From NCBI RefSeq assembly GCF_040954835.1, contig NC_090697.1, positions 11,772,001 to 11,836,000 on the forward strand: a stretch of DNA of 64,000 bases, in the 5' to 3' direction. This DNA comes from Lepisosteus oculatus (Eukaryota; Chordata; Actinopteri; Semionotiformes; Lepisosteidae). The translations under genes and the position numbers were made by a program. A model generated the notes under the pieces. The model worked only from the letters and a program-made list of their open reading frames with translations, was not told the origin of the DNA and ran no database searches. The stretch's first letter is position 1. Each line of letters begins with the position of its first letter. This document shows positions 1-10,259 of this stretch, one piece after another.

Positions 1-438
1 AATCGATTATTGCCTGTTGAGAAGTTTGTTATTAATTGGGTCATTTAAACGAAGAGATTATGGGCAAAGAGCAGGGTGGAATGAACACCCAGACACCTGC
101 AGGACCCCAGGACTGGACTCGTACATCACCGACCCATGCTCTAAACTACAAAATTGTGCCAATGACTTAACATGACAAAACTACTAACACTTTTCAAAGT
201 AGGCCACCATCTAAAAAAAATTACCAACAAAACCTCCCGGACTGCTTGACTCTCAAGGACTGTTGTTGTGACTCTAGTGATCCTCACTCATAGCTGTGTA
301 GCAGCTACAGCCCAGCAAACCTTTTATGTACTGGAGCTTCTCAAAGACTTGGGACAAATTGGATACCGTTTTAAATTAGGATCATGTCAACAGGTGAACC
401 AACGAGAGCATAATGAACTTGGGAAGAATCAAAAATAG
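1..438. other. Unassigned flank beyond the KLF11 3' end
   Basis: No exon-like open frame, splice pair, tandem repeat or repeat family was recognised here. The sequence is AT-rich and lies past the candidate KLF11 polyadenylation signals. Confidence 0.5.
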
Positions 439-947
439 TTGATACTAAGAATCCTAAGGAGGAGCAGCAGTGTGGACGTAATGAATATTAATTTTGCTTT
501 ATATTTAATAGCATTCCAGCCATTCTATTTAAATAAATCTGTCGCATGCAGGAAACTGTTCATTTATGAAAAACGTTTATTAAATAATATGCAAAGTATG
601 ATAGTACATAATTGTCACAGTGTAATAGAATACTGTTCACTTACAGATCTTTTCACATATAACAATTTATTTTGTCTTTTAATGTTCAATAAATGCAGCT
701 CAGAATATACAATACATTCATATATACAAAACAGACAAAGAACTTGACACAACGGCTTTGGCAAAGAGTGCAGACGTCTGTAAAATGCTACGGATATGAA
801 AGTAAACAAAACGTCTTTGAGGGGGGGGGAATCCGAATGGGTAAGAGAGTCCAGTGCAAGGTCAGACTTCCATCAGCTGCGTAGCAGCTGGCTGGTTTCC
901 GCCACGGTCCGTTTGTCCCCGAGGGGGGGTGGGGGGGTGGGAGGGGG
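439..947 (-). other. KLF11: Probable KLF11 3' UTR
   Basis: AT-rich sequence following the KLF11 stop codon on the minus strand. Two minus-strand AATAAA signals are visible as TTTATT at 666-671 and 576-581; either could end the transcript. A run of G at about 921-945 (C-rich in the mRNA) lies just past the stop codon. The exact cleavage site cannot be read from sequence alone. Confidence 0.5.
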
Positions 948-1231
948 CTAGTGCGAGGCGGGTACCAGCATGCCGAGCGGCAGGATGGGGCTGGGGGCGG
1001 GCGGCGTGCCGTTCAGGCTCTGGACTTCCGCCTGCCAGCTGGGGATCTTCTTCGCGGTCAGGTGGCGGCGGGCGTGCTTGGTCAGGTGGTCGCTGCGCAT
1101 GAAGCGCCGCTCGCAGACCACGCAGGCGAACTTCTTCTCGCCCGTGTGCGTCCGGCGGTGGCGCGAGAGCTCGTCCGAGCGCGCGAACTTCTTGTCGCAG
1201 CCCTCCCAGGTACAGCTGAAGGGCTTTTCAC
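948..1231 (-). CDS. KLF11: KLF11 last coding exon
   Basis: Acceptor AG at 1233-1232; the exon opens GTGAAAAGCCC, completing the Gly of the THTGEKP linker. It encodes zinc fingers 2 and 3 ([10 protein letters not shown] and [10 protein letters not shown] helices) and the tail ending in MLVPASH, then a stop at 948-950. Confidence 0.95.
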
Positions 1232-4200
1232 CTGGAACACAGGAAAACGAGAGAGAGAAATGAAACAACCGAGCCTGGGTGAAAAACCAGGTAACGGGCT
1301 CGCGGATCAGTTCACGTTCTTTGCCCGTCTGTTGTGAGGTTGGACAGGTGAACCCCTGTGGGTTCAGGACGAAATGTTTTAAGAGCTTCGTGAAAATAAT
1401 CTTTGTGACTTTACCATTTTCTTACGGTTTTAATCCAATTCAGGGCCGTGGGGGAGCCGGAGCCTATCCCAGCAGGCAATGGGCGGAAGGCAGGACACAC
1501 CCTGGACAGGACACCAGTCCATCGCAGGGCACACAGACGCAAACACCCACTCACACCAGGGCCAGTTCTCCCAGAAGTCAACCTACCTACCAGTGTGTCT
1601 TTAGACTGTGGGTGAAAACTCAATAAAACAGAGAACACAAACTCCACACAGAACCTGAACCTAGAGTCCCAGCACCACAAAAGAGCATCCTCAAAGTGTA
1701 TAAGTACTCTTATAGCACGCTGGAGTTCTTCTGAAAACTGTACATCTGAAGCACAGAATCATCTAGATGAACATTTCACCCACTTCTTTATGAATTTCAT
1801 GTTTCCCCCCCTAATTTTAAAACTAGAGACTTTGTGTGAAACGGGATTGATAATGAGCAGTATCCTTAAGACAACATTTGCCATTTCCATAGAAAATTGT
1901 TTGATATTTACAATTAACATATATATCAGAAAAATGCAAAAACTTTTAAAATAGTCCAATTATTCATGTGATTTAATTGGTCCCTTTCAGCCTTATATCC
2001 CCAAATATAGAAAAACAAATCTGTTTCAATCAACTGAACAGGTTGTTTCATACTTATTAAATTATTTCACACTATATCCCGTTATAATCTGTTGTTGCTT
2101 AATGACATTTTGCCGTGGTTTTACAGCACAGCGCTTATTGCCATCTTCTTACATCTTCGCGAGATAAAAAGTCTCCGGGTGTCTTATGAGAATTCAAGCC
2201 TTATGGGAAAACGTACATCGCGCCTGACACTGTTTGCGCCTATTCTTCTTCACTCCATAAAACCAAAACCACACACAAAAAGGCCATTTTCCCTCTCTAA
2301 CAACTCCCGACAACTCGGCCTTCAACTTGCGTACAACCTCGGTTCTGTCAACCGTTAAGTAAATCGGTTTATTCTCAAGCCTCTCCCCCTTGAGCACCGT
2401 TCGGTGCTACACTTTGACGGCCGCAGAATCAAATCTCCCACAAACACACTGTGTTATACGCTATCCTGAAATAAAACCCCAAAAACCCGGAATAAAGAGG
2501 GGCCGTGATACAAGGACATGCTGGTCGGCCGCGAGCAGTTCCCGCTGATACGCGATCTTTGTCACCGATCTGAAAAAAAGCGAACTTGGCCGTCGGAAAC
2601 AACCGAGTTGGCCGTCGGAAATCCGCAATCACCCCCCGATGTCATTTCCTCTCCTAAACCACTGGAAATCCCGTACGTGATCCCCTCTCCCTCACACACG
2701 TCTTCTTGCAGCCCTCCTCCCCCTCTGCAGCTGCCCCGTGGGTCACCCCGCGCGCTTGGCTTGGGGGGGGGGGGGGTCCCCAGCCTCCTCGTCCCGTGGC
2801 CGGGAGCTGGGCCCTCAGCCAAATCCGCACTCGGCATTCCAGAATCCTTCCCGGCGGGGCTGGTATTCACCTGTGTGGGTCCGGAGGTGCGCCTTGAGGT
2901 GCGAGCTCTTGAAGTAGGTCTTGCGGCACCCGGGGAAGCTGCAGACGTAGTTCCGCCGGCGGGAGAAGTCCGACTGGGAGGCGCTGGCGCCGGCGCCCTG
3001 GCCGGAGGGCACGTACAGGGGCGCGGGGGCCAGGGGCAGCAGTCTGGTGTTGCCCAGGGTCACGACCGCCTGCGGGCCCTGCGGGGGCTGTGGCACCGGG
3101 GAGGGGGGCAGGACGAGCATGACGGTGCCCTGGGGCACGGGGGCCCCCATCAGGAACTGCTGCGAGAAAGCGGCGGGGGCGGCCTGGGGCAGGATCGGCT
3201 TCACCCCGCCGGCGTGGGCCGGAACGGGCGCCTGGATGAAGGCGGATATCACGCCCGCCGCCTGCCCGTTCACCGGGAACATGTGGCACAGCACGGGCGA
3301 GCTGGGCACGGGTACTGGGCACGCGGGCGCGGCCGTGCCCTGGCTGTCCGCGACGGCGCCGCTATCCCGCGGGGCCGGAGGGGCCGGCGGCGCGGCGGAG
3401 GAGGAGGGCGCCGCGCGCCGGTCCCCCCCGGAGGCGCCGCAGCACGGGGCCGGCGGCGCCGAGGAGACGTGGCGGCAGGGGGTGCTGTCCGCGGTGTGCC
3501 GGATCACGCTGGTGGTCAGGGCCCGGCAGGGCCGCGGCGCGGACCGCTCCGGGGACGCCGGCGTCCGGGGTTCGGCGGCTCCGCCCGCGCAGAGCCTCCG
3601 GCCGGCCGCCGCCGCGGCTCTCGGCCCCGGTCCCGGCGCTGGCGGGGAGGCCGCGGGGGTGTCGGAGAAGCTGGGGCTGTGCGGCGGGGTCATGCACTGC
3701 AAACAAGTCCAAACAGCGGGAGACAGAGATTAGTCGGCCGCCGGCGCAGCTCACACCACGCCGTCGCCATGGCGTTGCTTCCTCACGGTCCCGATAACAT
3801 CAGCCATCCTTCCTCAAGGTAAACAGCCAGGCAGGGAGCAAACTCTGACTTTAAACTGCTGCCCAGCAGAGTTCAGCCTGGGATACACCGCCGAGTCCAA
3901 CCCAGTTCGCCGGATCTGAGCCCAGCCTCAGAGCGGAGCGCTCACGGGACAAACTCCCACCGACCTACAAGCTCGCCCGCCTGCAGACCCCCCAGTCTGA
4001 AAATAAAAACCAGAAGTACCTGGCCTAGCTACAACACACACATGGGCGGAGCGGTGCTCCTGTGGCTAAGGATCTGCGCCTGTGGCTGGAAAGGTTGCCG
4101 GTTCAAATCCCACAGGTGGCAGAGGAATCCTACTCTGTTGGGCCCCTGAGCAAGGCCCTTAACCCCAACTGCTCCAGGGGTGCTGTACAATGGCTGACCC

Positions 4201-4700
4201 TGCGCTCTGACCCCCAGCTTCTCTCCCTGTCTGTGTCTCAAGGAGAGCAAGCTGGGGTATGTGAAAAGACAAATTCCTAATGCAAGAAATTGTAAAGGGT
4301 TGTAAATTGTAAATTGTAAAGGGTAAAGGGTTAAAGTGATGTTGTTATTATTATTAACATCTAGCCAGTGTTTTACTGGAACCCAGCATCCAGGGAAAAA
4401 AAGAGGAGGAGGAGAGAGAGAGAGACCACCTTTCCTTACCAGCGAGGAAAAAGACACGAAGTCTCTGGGCCCGGGGCCGTCCAGCGGCGCGTCCGTGTGC
4501 AGCAGGGAGTCGCAGGAGTCGGAGGCCGGGGTGAGCGGCCGGGCCCGGCAGGGCTCCGTCCTGTGCGCCCTCTGACCCCAGGCGCTCATGCACACCAGCG
4601 CCTCCACCGCCTCCAGGTCGGTGTGCTCCAGCGCACCGCTGGCCGAGGACTGCTCGCTGTCGTGCCGCTTCCTCTCCATGATGGACTCGCAGATGTCCAT
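948..4700 (-). CDS. KLF11: KLF11, Kruppel-like factor 11 (TIEG2), 3 coding exons
   Basis: Nuclear Sp/KLF zinc-finger transcription factor that binds GC/CACCC boxes; family members of the TIEG branch recruit SIN3 and act in TGF-beta responses. Coding exons 4440-4700, 2871-3696 and 948-1231 join in frame (phases 0 and 1) to about 456 aa; human isoforms are about 495-512. Seen: N-terminal helix [10 protein letters not shown] at about residues 29-38, matching the SIN3-interacting region; a Pro/Ala-rich middle with KLF11-like stretches [28 protein letters not shown] and [11 protein letters not shown]; then three C2H2 fingers at about 337-361, 367-391 and 397-419 with TGEK linkers, followed by [10 protein letters not shown]. 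The middle-region matches favour KLF11 over KLF10. The Met in MDICESIM is taken as start because it matches a known shorter KLF11 isoform and no in-frame upstream ATG was found. GRHL1 lies upstream in the same orientation. Confidence 0.95.
1436..1680 (-). repeat. SINE-like repeat, family B, reverse copy in the last KLF11 intron
   Basis: Reads in reverse as the dispersed family also seen at 16750, 49961, 56340 and 61615. Shared blocks include GGAGCCTATCCCAGCA, CAGTCCATCGCAGGGCAC and the part complementary to TGGAGTTTGTGTTCTC. The copy is diverged. It lies about 200 bp from the last-exon acceptor. Confidence 0.7.
2871..3696 (-). CDS. KLF11: KLF11 central exon
   Basis: Acceptor AG at 3698-3697 and donor GT at 2870-2869. 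It encodes [10 protein letters not shown] onwards, the long Pro/Ala-rich regulatory region and all of zinc finger 1 up to THTG. Very GC-rich, which makes all six frames look open; only this frame has family similarity and matching splice phases. Confidence 0.95.
4046..4300 (+). repeat. tRNA-derived SINE, family A, in a KLF11 intron
   Basis: Contains a pol III B-box-like GGTTCAAATCC at about 4101-4111 and the family core (TGAGCAAGGCCCTTAACCCC, ATGGCTGACCCTG), with an A-rich tail ending in a short ATT run near 4355. Two more copies lie at 25171 and 48102. It sits antisense to KLF11, about 85-140 bp from the donor of the first coding exon. Confidence 0.85.
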
Positions 4701-4709
4701 GATGCCGGC
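4440..4709 (-). CDS. KLF11: KLF11 first recognised coding exon
   Basis: Acceptor AG at 4711-4710, donor GT at 4439-4438. Translation starts at 4700 ([14 protein letters not shown]). It encodes the SIN3-interaction helix [10 protein letters not shown] and [12 protein letters not shown]. The 9 nt before the ATG are in frame (Ala-Gly-Ile), so a longer isoform from an upstream coding exon is possible, but none was found. Confidence 0.93.
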
Positions 4710-5224
4710 CTGGGCAGGGGAGGCGAGACAGGGTTCGGGCGGGTCAGGGTTTTGTTTCGTTTTCTCACCGTGAGTTTTTTTTTTTTAAGTTTTTATTCCC
4801 ACCCGAGGTATCGTTTCAAGGGGTCTGTTCCGCAACAGCCCACTTGACTTCTATCCCCTCTGTGATACAAGCCAAGGAAAGACCCCTCCCAAAAAAGAAA
4901 GACATGCATTTTTAATTTAAAAAAAATGAAAATGAGTTCTCTGGGGGCACGAAGACGAGATCAGCAGACAAACACCTATAACGTTTTATAATTCTGTTTT
5001 GCCGGCTGGATTACGGTCTGCCAATCGCGGGCCGTGTAAGTGCATAACTGTCAGTTAAAAGCCACAACAACTCTGTAACATAACCGGCAGCATCTGAGCG
5101 ATCAGCTTCCGATGGCCGTCATAAAAAAAATAAATAATTATGAAGTGGAAAGCGCTGCCTCTACTCCAACCCCGCCTCCCTCCTGACATAGCGGATACTC
5201 CGCGGCGCGGGGAGCCGCCCATCG

Positions 5225-5234
5225 CCAAATAAGG
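5225..5234. promoter_or_regulatory. CArG box (SRF site) near the KLF11 5' end
   Basis: CCAAATAAGG fits CC(A/T)6GG exactly. It lies 525 bp upstream of the KLF11 start codon and 10 bp from a full CRE. SRF sites of this form drive serum and early-response genes. Binding is inferred. Confidence 0.6.
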
Positions 5235-5243
5235 AGCGCCCGG

Positions 5244-5251
5244 TGACGTCA
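5244..5251. promoter_or_regulatory. Palindromic CRE (CREB/ATF site) near the KLF11 5' end
   Basis: Perfect TGACGTCA beside the CArG box, in a GC-rich stretch. The SRF plus CREB pairing is typical of immediate-early promoters. A minus-strand TATAAAA also occurs at 4984-4990, but it is too far from these sites to be assigned with confidence. Confidence 0.6.
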
Positions 5252-5346
5252 CCCCGCAGCCACCCCTGCCAGAGGCACGGGCGCTCTGCCCGCGCGGCGC
5301 GGGGGACCTCATCACTTTCCCGGAAGTAAGTGCCTGCCTGCCTCAC

Positions 5347-5450
5347 CTGCCTGGAGACTCGGCCCAAGCCACTCCCCGAAAACTCAAGGCGCACGCAGAA
5401 CTAGCCAAACCAAAACAAGCAGGCGTCTTCCCTTGCGCTAGGGACGCGCA
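5347..5450 (-). other. KLF11: Candidate non-coding first exon of KLF11
   Basis: A strong donor, CCAGGCAG followed by GTGAGG, sits at 5347/5346 on the minus strand. The upstream frame has a stop and no ATG, so the exon would be 5' UTR spliced to 4709. The upper boundary is arbitrary. If real, the CArG and CRE sites lie in intron 1. Confidence 0.3.
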
Positions 5451-6600
5451 CCACTGCAAAAACAAAAAAGCGTACTGCGTACTCGAGCGTTACGGTCTTG
5501 TGAAGAAGTGGCACATGTTCGCCGAGACGGCTGACACCTTTTTAAAACGTTTTTTTTTAATAGAATAACTTTGACAACATTGCACCTCGTACCAGCAGCC
5601 ACAGCTGCGGTTGTTACACAGACTTTTTTAAAGTTTTGCGTATGCTCGTACCTATCAATATTTCATTGGCACTTGTGAGAATCGGCATCTTTCGTTTCGG
5701 GAACGACCCTCCAGATACGCGACACTTTGAGATCGCGGACAGTCTTTTAAAATTGTTGCATCGGATATCATTTTGCAGACGGGAGCATCTTTTCCTCCCC
5801 TCGAAACGGCTGATATGCCGGTTAGTAATGCAAACCCGCGAGCCCTTCAAGAATGCACTAGGCTGACAGTATTTCATTACTCAGAGCTACCGAAAACGCG
5901 CACGGCCGAAAGATACACTGAAAGATGGGCAGACGGACGCAGTTTATAAACGCGTATAGAATGAATGACATCAAGCGCTCTGTACCTACCCCACTAGATG
6001 AATCTGTTGCGAAATTCTGGTACGATGTAAAACTCTGCATCTTTCCTATGCACCCACCTCCTCCTCCTCCCCTCTACAGGGGTATTTGGAAACAAAGAGA
6101 ACAAAGAAGGCAAAAAAAAATCAAACACGACCGCTCAGTCAAGACTGAGCATAGAATTAAACTCGCTTTCACCCGACGGGGCTCAACCTCAGCTGTGCAG
6201 CGCAACCAAAAAAAAAAAATGGGGGAGGGAAATAAAGAAAAACAAAATAGAGAGCCTACTGGCGGGTGGCAACATGCTACCAATGAGAGACAAAGGTGTA
6301 TCAGCGGGCGCCCAATCGGGGGGCAGGCGGCGCGTGATCAGTGCGTGACTGCGGCGCGATTGGCGGAGGCCGGGGTGCGTGGCCGGCAGGAGGCGTGCCG
6401 GGGGAGTCAGCCGTGTCAGGATAAACCCGCTGAACTGCGAGCATGAAAACTAGGGGAAAGGTCGCGGCGCCGAACAAGCGGAGTCGTGAGATACTTCTGA
6501 AAAGGCGTCCGGGCTGCCAGAGCGGGGGAGATGCGGCTACACCCGCCGCGCACACACGCACACACGGTCGGTCGCTCGCTTGCAGGAAGAAGTCGCCAGC
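5450..6600. promoter_or_regulatory. CpG-rich upstream region of KLF11
   Basis: CpG-dense at 6290-6600, with CCAAT-type boxes in both orientations (CCAATCGG at about 6310, GCGATTGGCGG at about 6356). It could hold the main KLF11 promoter or a divergent one. No coding exon was recognised. Confidence 0.4.
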
Positions 6601-6957
6601 CAGGGCCGGCAGATCTGGTGCAGATCGTTTAAAAAAAAGAAAATCTGGGCGGTGGTACATTCTGTTACAGTAACAGAGCATACCGTCTGCTAACGTTAAC
6701 CGTACCCCCCCATATCGCGGAGCTGCAATTTAGCAACGATTTATTTATGACTTTTAGGTACAATGATACACTTTGCCGTCTTTATTGAATATTTGTTCAC
6801 TGCTGTTCCTTCTCACTCGATCACGGATCGCCACAGTATAATCGTATCCTCAGCCCGTTTTGTTTTCTGACAGAAAGCTCCCTGATCACCTGGTTGCACG
6901 TTTATCTCAGCACACACACCCCCGCCTTGCCCTAAGTGCCATGCCGCTATAAAATAT

Positions 6958-7060
6958 GAAGAAGGCTCCGCAGCTGAAACGTTGTGTTTCCTTTCTTCTC
7001 TTTTCACCAGGGAATAAATCCGTTACCTGTTCCTTTGCAGCCTACGCATGTTGACGGAGC
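6958..7060 (+). mobile_element. Penelope-like element 3' end (hammerhead-like core, mutated)
   Basis: Contains GAAGAAGGCTCCGCAGC, then TGAAACGTTGTG, then AATAAATCCGTTACCTGTTC and TTTGCAGCCTACGCATG. The same order recurs at 44697, 47444 and 53334, and at the end of the RT-bearing copy at 16155. The hammerhead core is damaged here (CTGA start lost, GCC changed to GCT). Confidence 0.65.
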
Positions 7061-7189
7061 TCCCTACTTGTACTGCTATACAATGTTGTTTCACAGTGTT
7101 TACCTGCAGAATTGGCCATTTTCCTGCCAAGCAGGAGCACCTGTTTGTGTGATGGTGGTAATGGGGCATGACGGTCATGGCGGATGGCT

Positions 7190-7876
7190 TCTCATTTCAG
7201 GCGTCAGCCATAGTCAGGAATCTGGGAGTCACACTGGAGCCTCTCCTGTCTTTCGAGCCAAATGTGAGAAAGTTGATTAAGACATCTTTCTGTCACCTCA
7301 GAAATACTGCCCGCATTAGGGGATTTGTATAAGTGTCCGAGGCTGGGAGCCATGCATTTCTAACATCAAGGCTTGATGTTCCTCTAACTCTTTACTCTGT
7401 GGGCTTCCTAACTCTCTTCTCAACAAGTTGCAATATGTCCAAGACTCTGCAGCAAGAAGACTTACTCCCACCAGGCCCTGTCAACATGTTATTTCTACAC
7501 TGAAGTCTCTACGCGGGTGGCCTATAAAGTCACGTATTCATGATAAGGTCTTGTTGCTGATATCAAGTCTCTAAACAATCTGGCTCCTTCATACATCTCT
7601 GAACTCTCCATGTTTCTGCTCCCCCCTGTAGGCTGCGCTCTGCTGAGGCCAGTCCTCTGCTCACTGCCCCCAGACTTCAGGAGTCACCACTTCTGTGACT
7701 GTCTTCAGATCGAATCTTCACACTTACCTTTTGACCAAGGCCTGCGTCTGATTGCCTGCATTCAATTTGTAACAAACTATCCTTGTTTTTTTTCCATTTA
7801 CTTTTATTGTACTTTTCTTGTCTTTTTCTTCATTCCTGATGTACAGCATCCTTGGGTTTGGAAAGGTGTTTCATAA
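7190..7876 (+). mobile_element. L2-type non-LTR retrotransposon fragment (3' end)
   Basis: Broken frames read like the C-terminal part of L2-clade reverse transcriptase: VRNLGVTLEP, SFEPNVRKLIKTSF, CHLRNTARI, then further on QDSAARRLTP and the ending GFGKVFHK. Frameshifts and stops show it is dead. It ends directly at a trinucleotide microsatellite, as L2 tails often do. Confidence 0.75.
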
Positions 7877-7972
7877 ATAATAACAACAACAACAACAACA
7901 ACAACTACTACTACTACTACTACTACTATTATTATAATTATTATAATTATTATTATTATTATTATTATTATC
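7877..7972. repeat. Compound trinucleotide microsatellite (AAC)n(ACT)n(ATT)n
   Basis: Three successive trinucleotide runs (AAC, then ACT, then ATT) at the 3' end of the L2 fragment; it probably grew from the LINE tail. Confidence 0.95.
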
Positions 7973-9329
7973 TCATTGCCCATTACAGAAACAACTTGGC
8001 AAAATAACAATATGGTTTAGGAAGACAAAGATTCCTTGTCACGTGTCAAATGTTTCTGGATGTTCAAAATGTAAGAAGTGAAACTCTTATCCACAGGCTA
8101 CTGTAATGTAGATGTATTTATGACTTTTCCTTACAAACTCATTTTGCAATGGACTCCCCAAAGCTATAAAGCATGATCCTTGAAGGAAACCTGGGTTGCG
8201 GGCAGAGGACTGACACTGGGCTTTCTCTGTGCTGTGGTTTATTAATCTTAGAAGGACAATACAGCAATATCAAGGGTGCAATATCCTGCCGTAGTCTAAA
8301 GTCTTCTTTACCCCCTCAACACTGTGGTGCCCAGAGTTCCAGAGTTCAGATAACTATTCCTGCTGAATGACACCGATGTAAAACTAGGAGTAAAACCTAC
8401 GGTATGTTCTCTGTGCTGCACAACATGCCTGGCTGTAGGAAGTGAATAAGTCTGATTTCTAGGAGCCCCCTTAACAATTGATCCGCTGTAAGCAGGTAAA
8501 TAAAAGCCCTTGTCAGCATTTAAAATGGAAAAATGAAAAAAGTAAAATGAAGAAAAGGGTCTTCCTTAAATGTATATTACAGATTTTATCATTCCTTAAT
8601 CCTAGTTTCAAGGATGGATCGTAAAAAAATCACATTCACCCCTAAGAAATCGTAAACTGTTCTACCCACACTGACAGTAGCATTTCTGGATACATGTGCA
8701 GTAGAAATTCAAACTGAAAGTGACGGATAAGTACTCACTTTTGTGTACGAATATGAGCTTTCCAGGTAGAACATTACTTGTATAATGAAAGGCAGAAGCC
8801 AGGTTTCAGGGACAAATCCTCAACTCAGGCTGGTGAAACAAGTACCTGTTTTTTCATATTTGTAGACCCGCGCTTCCTCCTGCATAATTAAAAAATGTGT
8901 TTAGGGGGCCATTCTGTCATTTGTTCAAATGCGTACTGTGTGTAAGGACACCCCATGTGTCTCTCATGCATGTTTTATTAGTGCACTGGTGGAAATAAGC
9001 CCTGCCTGGAAGCAGAGGTGGGGTCCACAAGGGCACTAATAGTTTGGAAGCTAAGAAGGCGTCCACAGACCCCTTCCACAACCCCACTTCCTTCTTATAC
9101 GTCTCCATTCAGGCAGGAGGTTTCAAAGCCTCAAGTGCAGTCCTGCTGGATTCTGAAATAGAATCTCTCTCTAGAGGCCATTGAGCACCTCAATATTATC
9201 AATAGCCTAGATTTAGATCTATTGATTGAATAATATGTACTTTGTATGTGTAAGTGAATTTTGTGTTTTGTTTTTATCTGGACCGTAGGGAGGTTAGGTC
9301 CCCTTTTCAGGCCATAAAGGCCCATGGGG
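7973..9329. other. Intergenic sequence, nothing recognised
   Basis: No exon, no clear repeat-family match and no long open frame with a credible product was found in this stretch. Confidence 0.5.
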
Positions 9330-9585
9330 GAATGGGGGGGACAAGGGCCACACTTCTTCTTGACCTTCCAACACTGGAGGTGATATGATCAGCATCACGC
9401 TCTGGCCGGCCTGTTACCCCCAGAAGGATTAACCATCTCGACTCATGTGGAAAGCAGGCTGAGTGGACCTGGGAGCCATCTGGAAGGAATTAGAGCAAGC
9501 TGCATCCCTACCTAGGATTGAACCCGGGACCTTCTGGTCAGGCGCTAGACGCCCTTGCCATCTGAGCTATCACAGCTCCTTATCT
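9330..9585 (-). repeat. tRNA-derived SINE or tRNA pseudogene head, reverse strand
   Basis: On the minus strand, an A-box-like TAGCTCAGATGG (9569-9558) and a B-box GGTTCAATCC (9524-9515) frame a tRNA-like fold: D stem GCTC/GGGC, then an anticodon arm with CCT in the loop centre and one stem mismatch. The acceptor stem is not convincing and the flanks look like a SINE body, so a working tRNA is unlikely. Confidence 0.6.
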
Positions 9586-10029
9586 GGACTGTACCGGAGC
9601 AAAATCCAATCAACTTTGTTGACATGGCATTCAGTGATGTATGGGATTGAAATGCCTGCTCCTCTGACACTTGCATGCTACTGTAGCAGAGCTCCCCACC
9701 TCCAGATCTTCCTTCCTCCCAAAACACTTAGACCCCAGATTAGGATGGGGGAGGCCTCTGATAAACACAGCAACCGCCCAGACTGCTGCAGGGTGCTGTG
9801 AAAATGTGGAAAGACAGCCGCAGTTCAGCTCATCATCTCTCTTACGCACGGCAGACAGAATGGCGTCCGATTTGTCTTGGGATTGCTTTTAAAATGTGGC
9901 TTCCGTTGTTCGACGCAATTTTATAACCTTAACCAACAGCTTTCTTGCAGTTGTCTGGAATGAGGATTTAACGTGGTGGCAAAGTACAGATTTCCCATGA
10001 CACAAAGTGTCATAAGGTAATAAAAAAGG

Positions 10030-10250
10030 GTACAAAGAGGGGAGTTTATCTGGCCCATCTGGCCCACCTGGTAATTAGCAGTTTAATTGAACCAGGGTAT
10101 TAACTTCAGCAACATGGCTGGATAGCTTGTTCCATACTCCTGCTACCCTTTGGGTAAAGAAGTACCTTTTGTTCCCAGCTTTAAAAGCACTTTCATGTAG
10201 TTTCCACTTGTGCCCTCTGTCAGCGACCGTCAGTTAGAAACTGAATCTCT
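10030..10250 (-). repeat. Dispersed repeat, family C
   Basis: Shares blocks with copies at 12090, 12985, 21385, 34340, 38822, 45140 and 63005: a pattern around 'GTGGAACAAGCTG', 'CCTTTGGGTAAAGAAG' and a pyrimidine-rich segment. Probably a SINE or LINE tail; class unknown. Confidence 0.6.
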
Positions 10251-10259
10251 TCTCTGACA

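Noticed and set aside
2518-3822. 434-codon plus-strand open frame
   Set aside because: Antisense shadow of the GC-rich KLF11 exon; no domain, low-complexity Gly/Arg content.
4984-4990. Minus-strand TATAAAA as the KLF11 TATA box
   Set aside because: No suitable donor between it and the exon at 4709, and it is about 235 bp from the CArG/CRE pair; left unassigned.
7804-8010. Poly-Ile/Val open frame
   Set aside because: Translation of a trinucleotide microsatellite.
9511-9580. Arg-CCT-like tRNA gene
   Set aside because: A and B boxes are good but the acceptor stem does not pair and the flanks continue as a SINE body.
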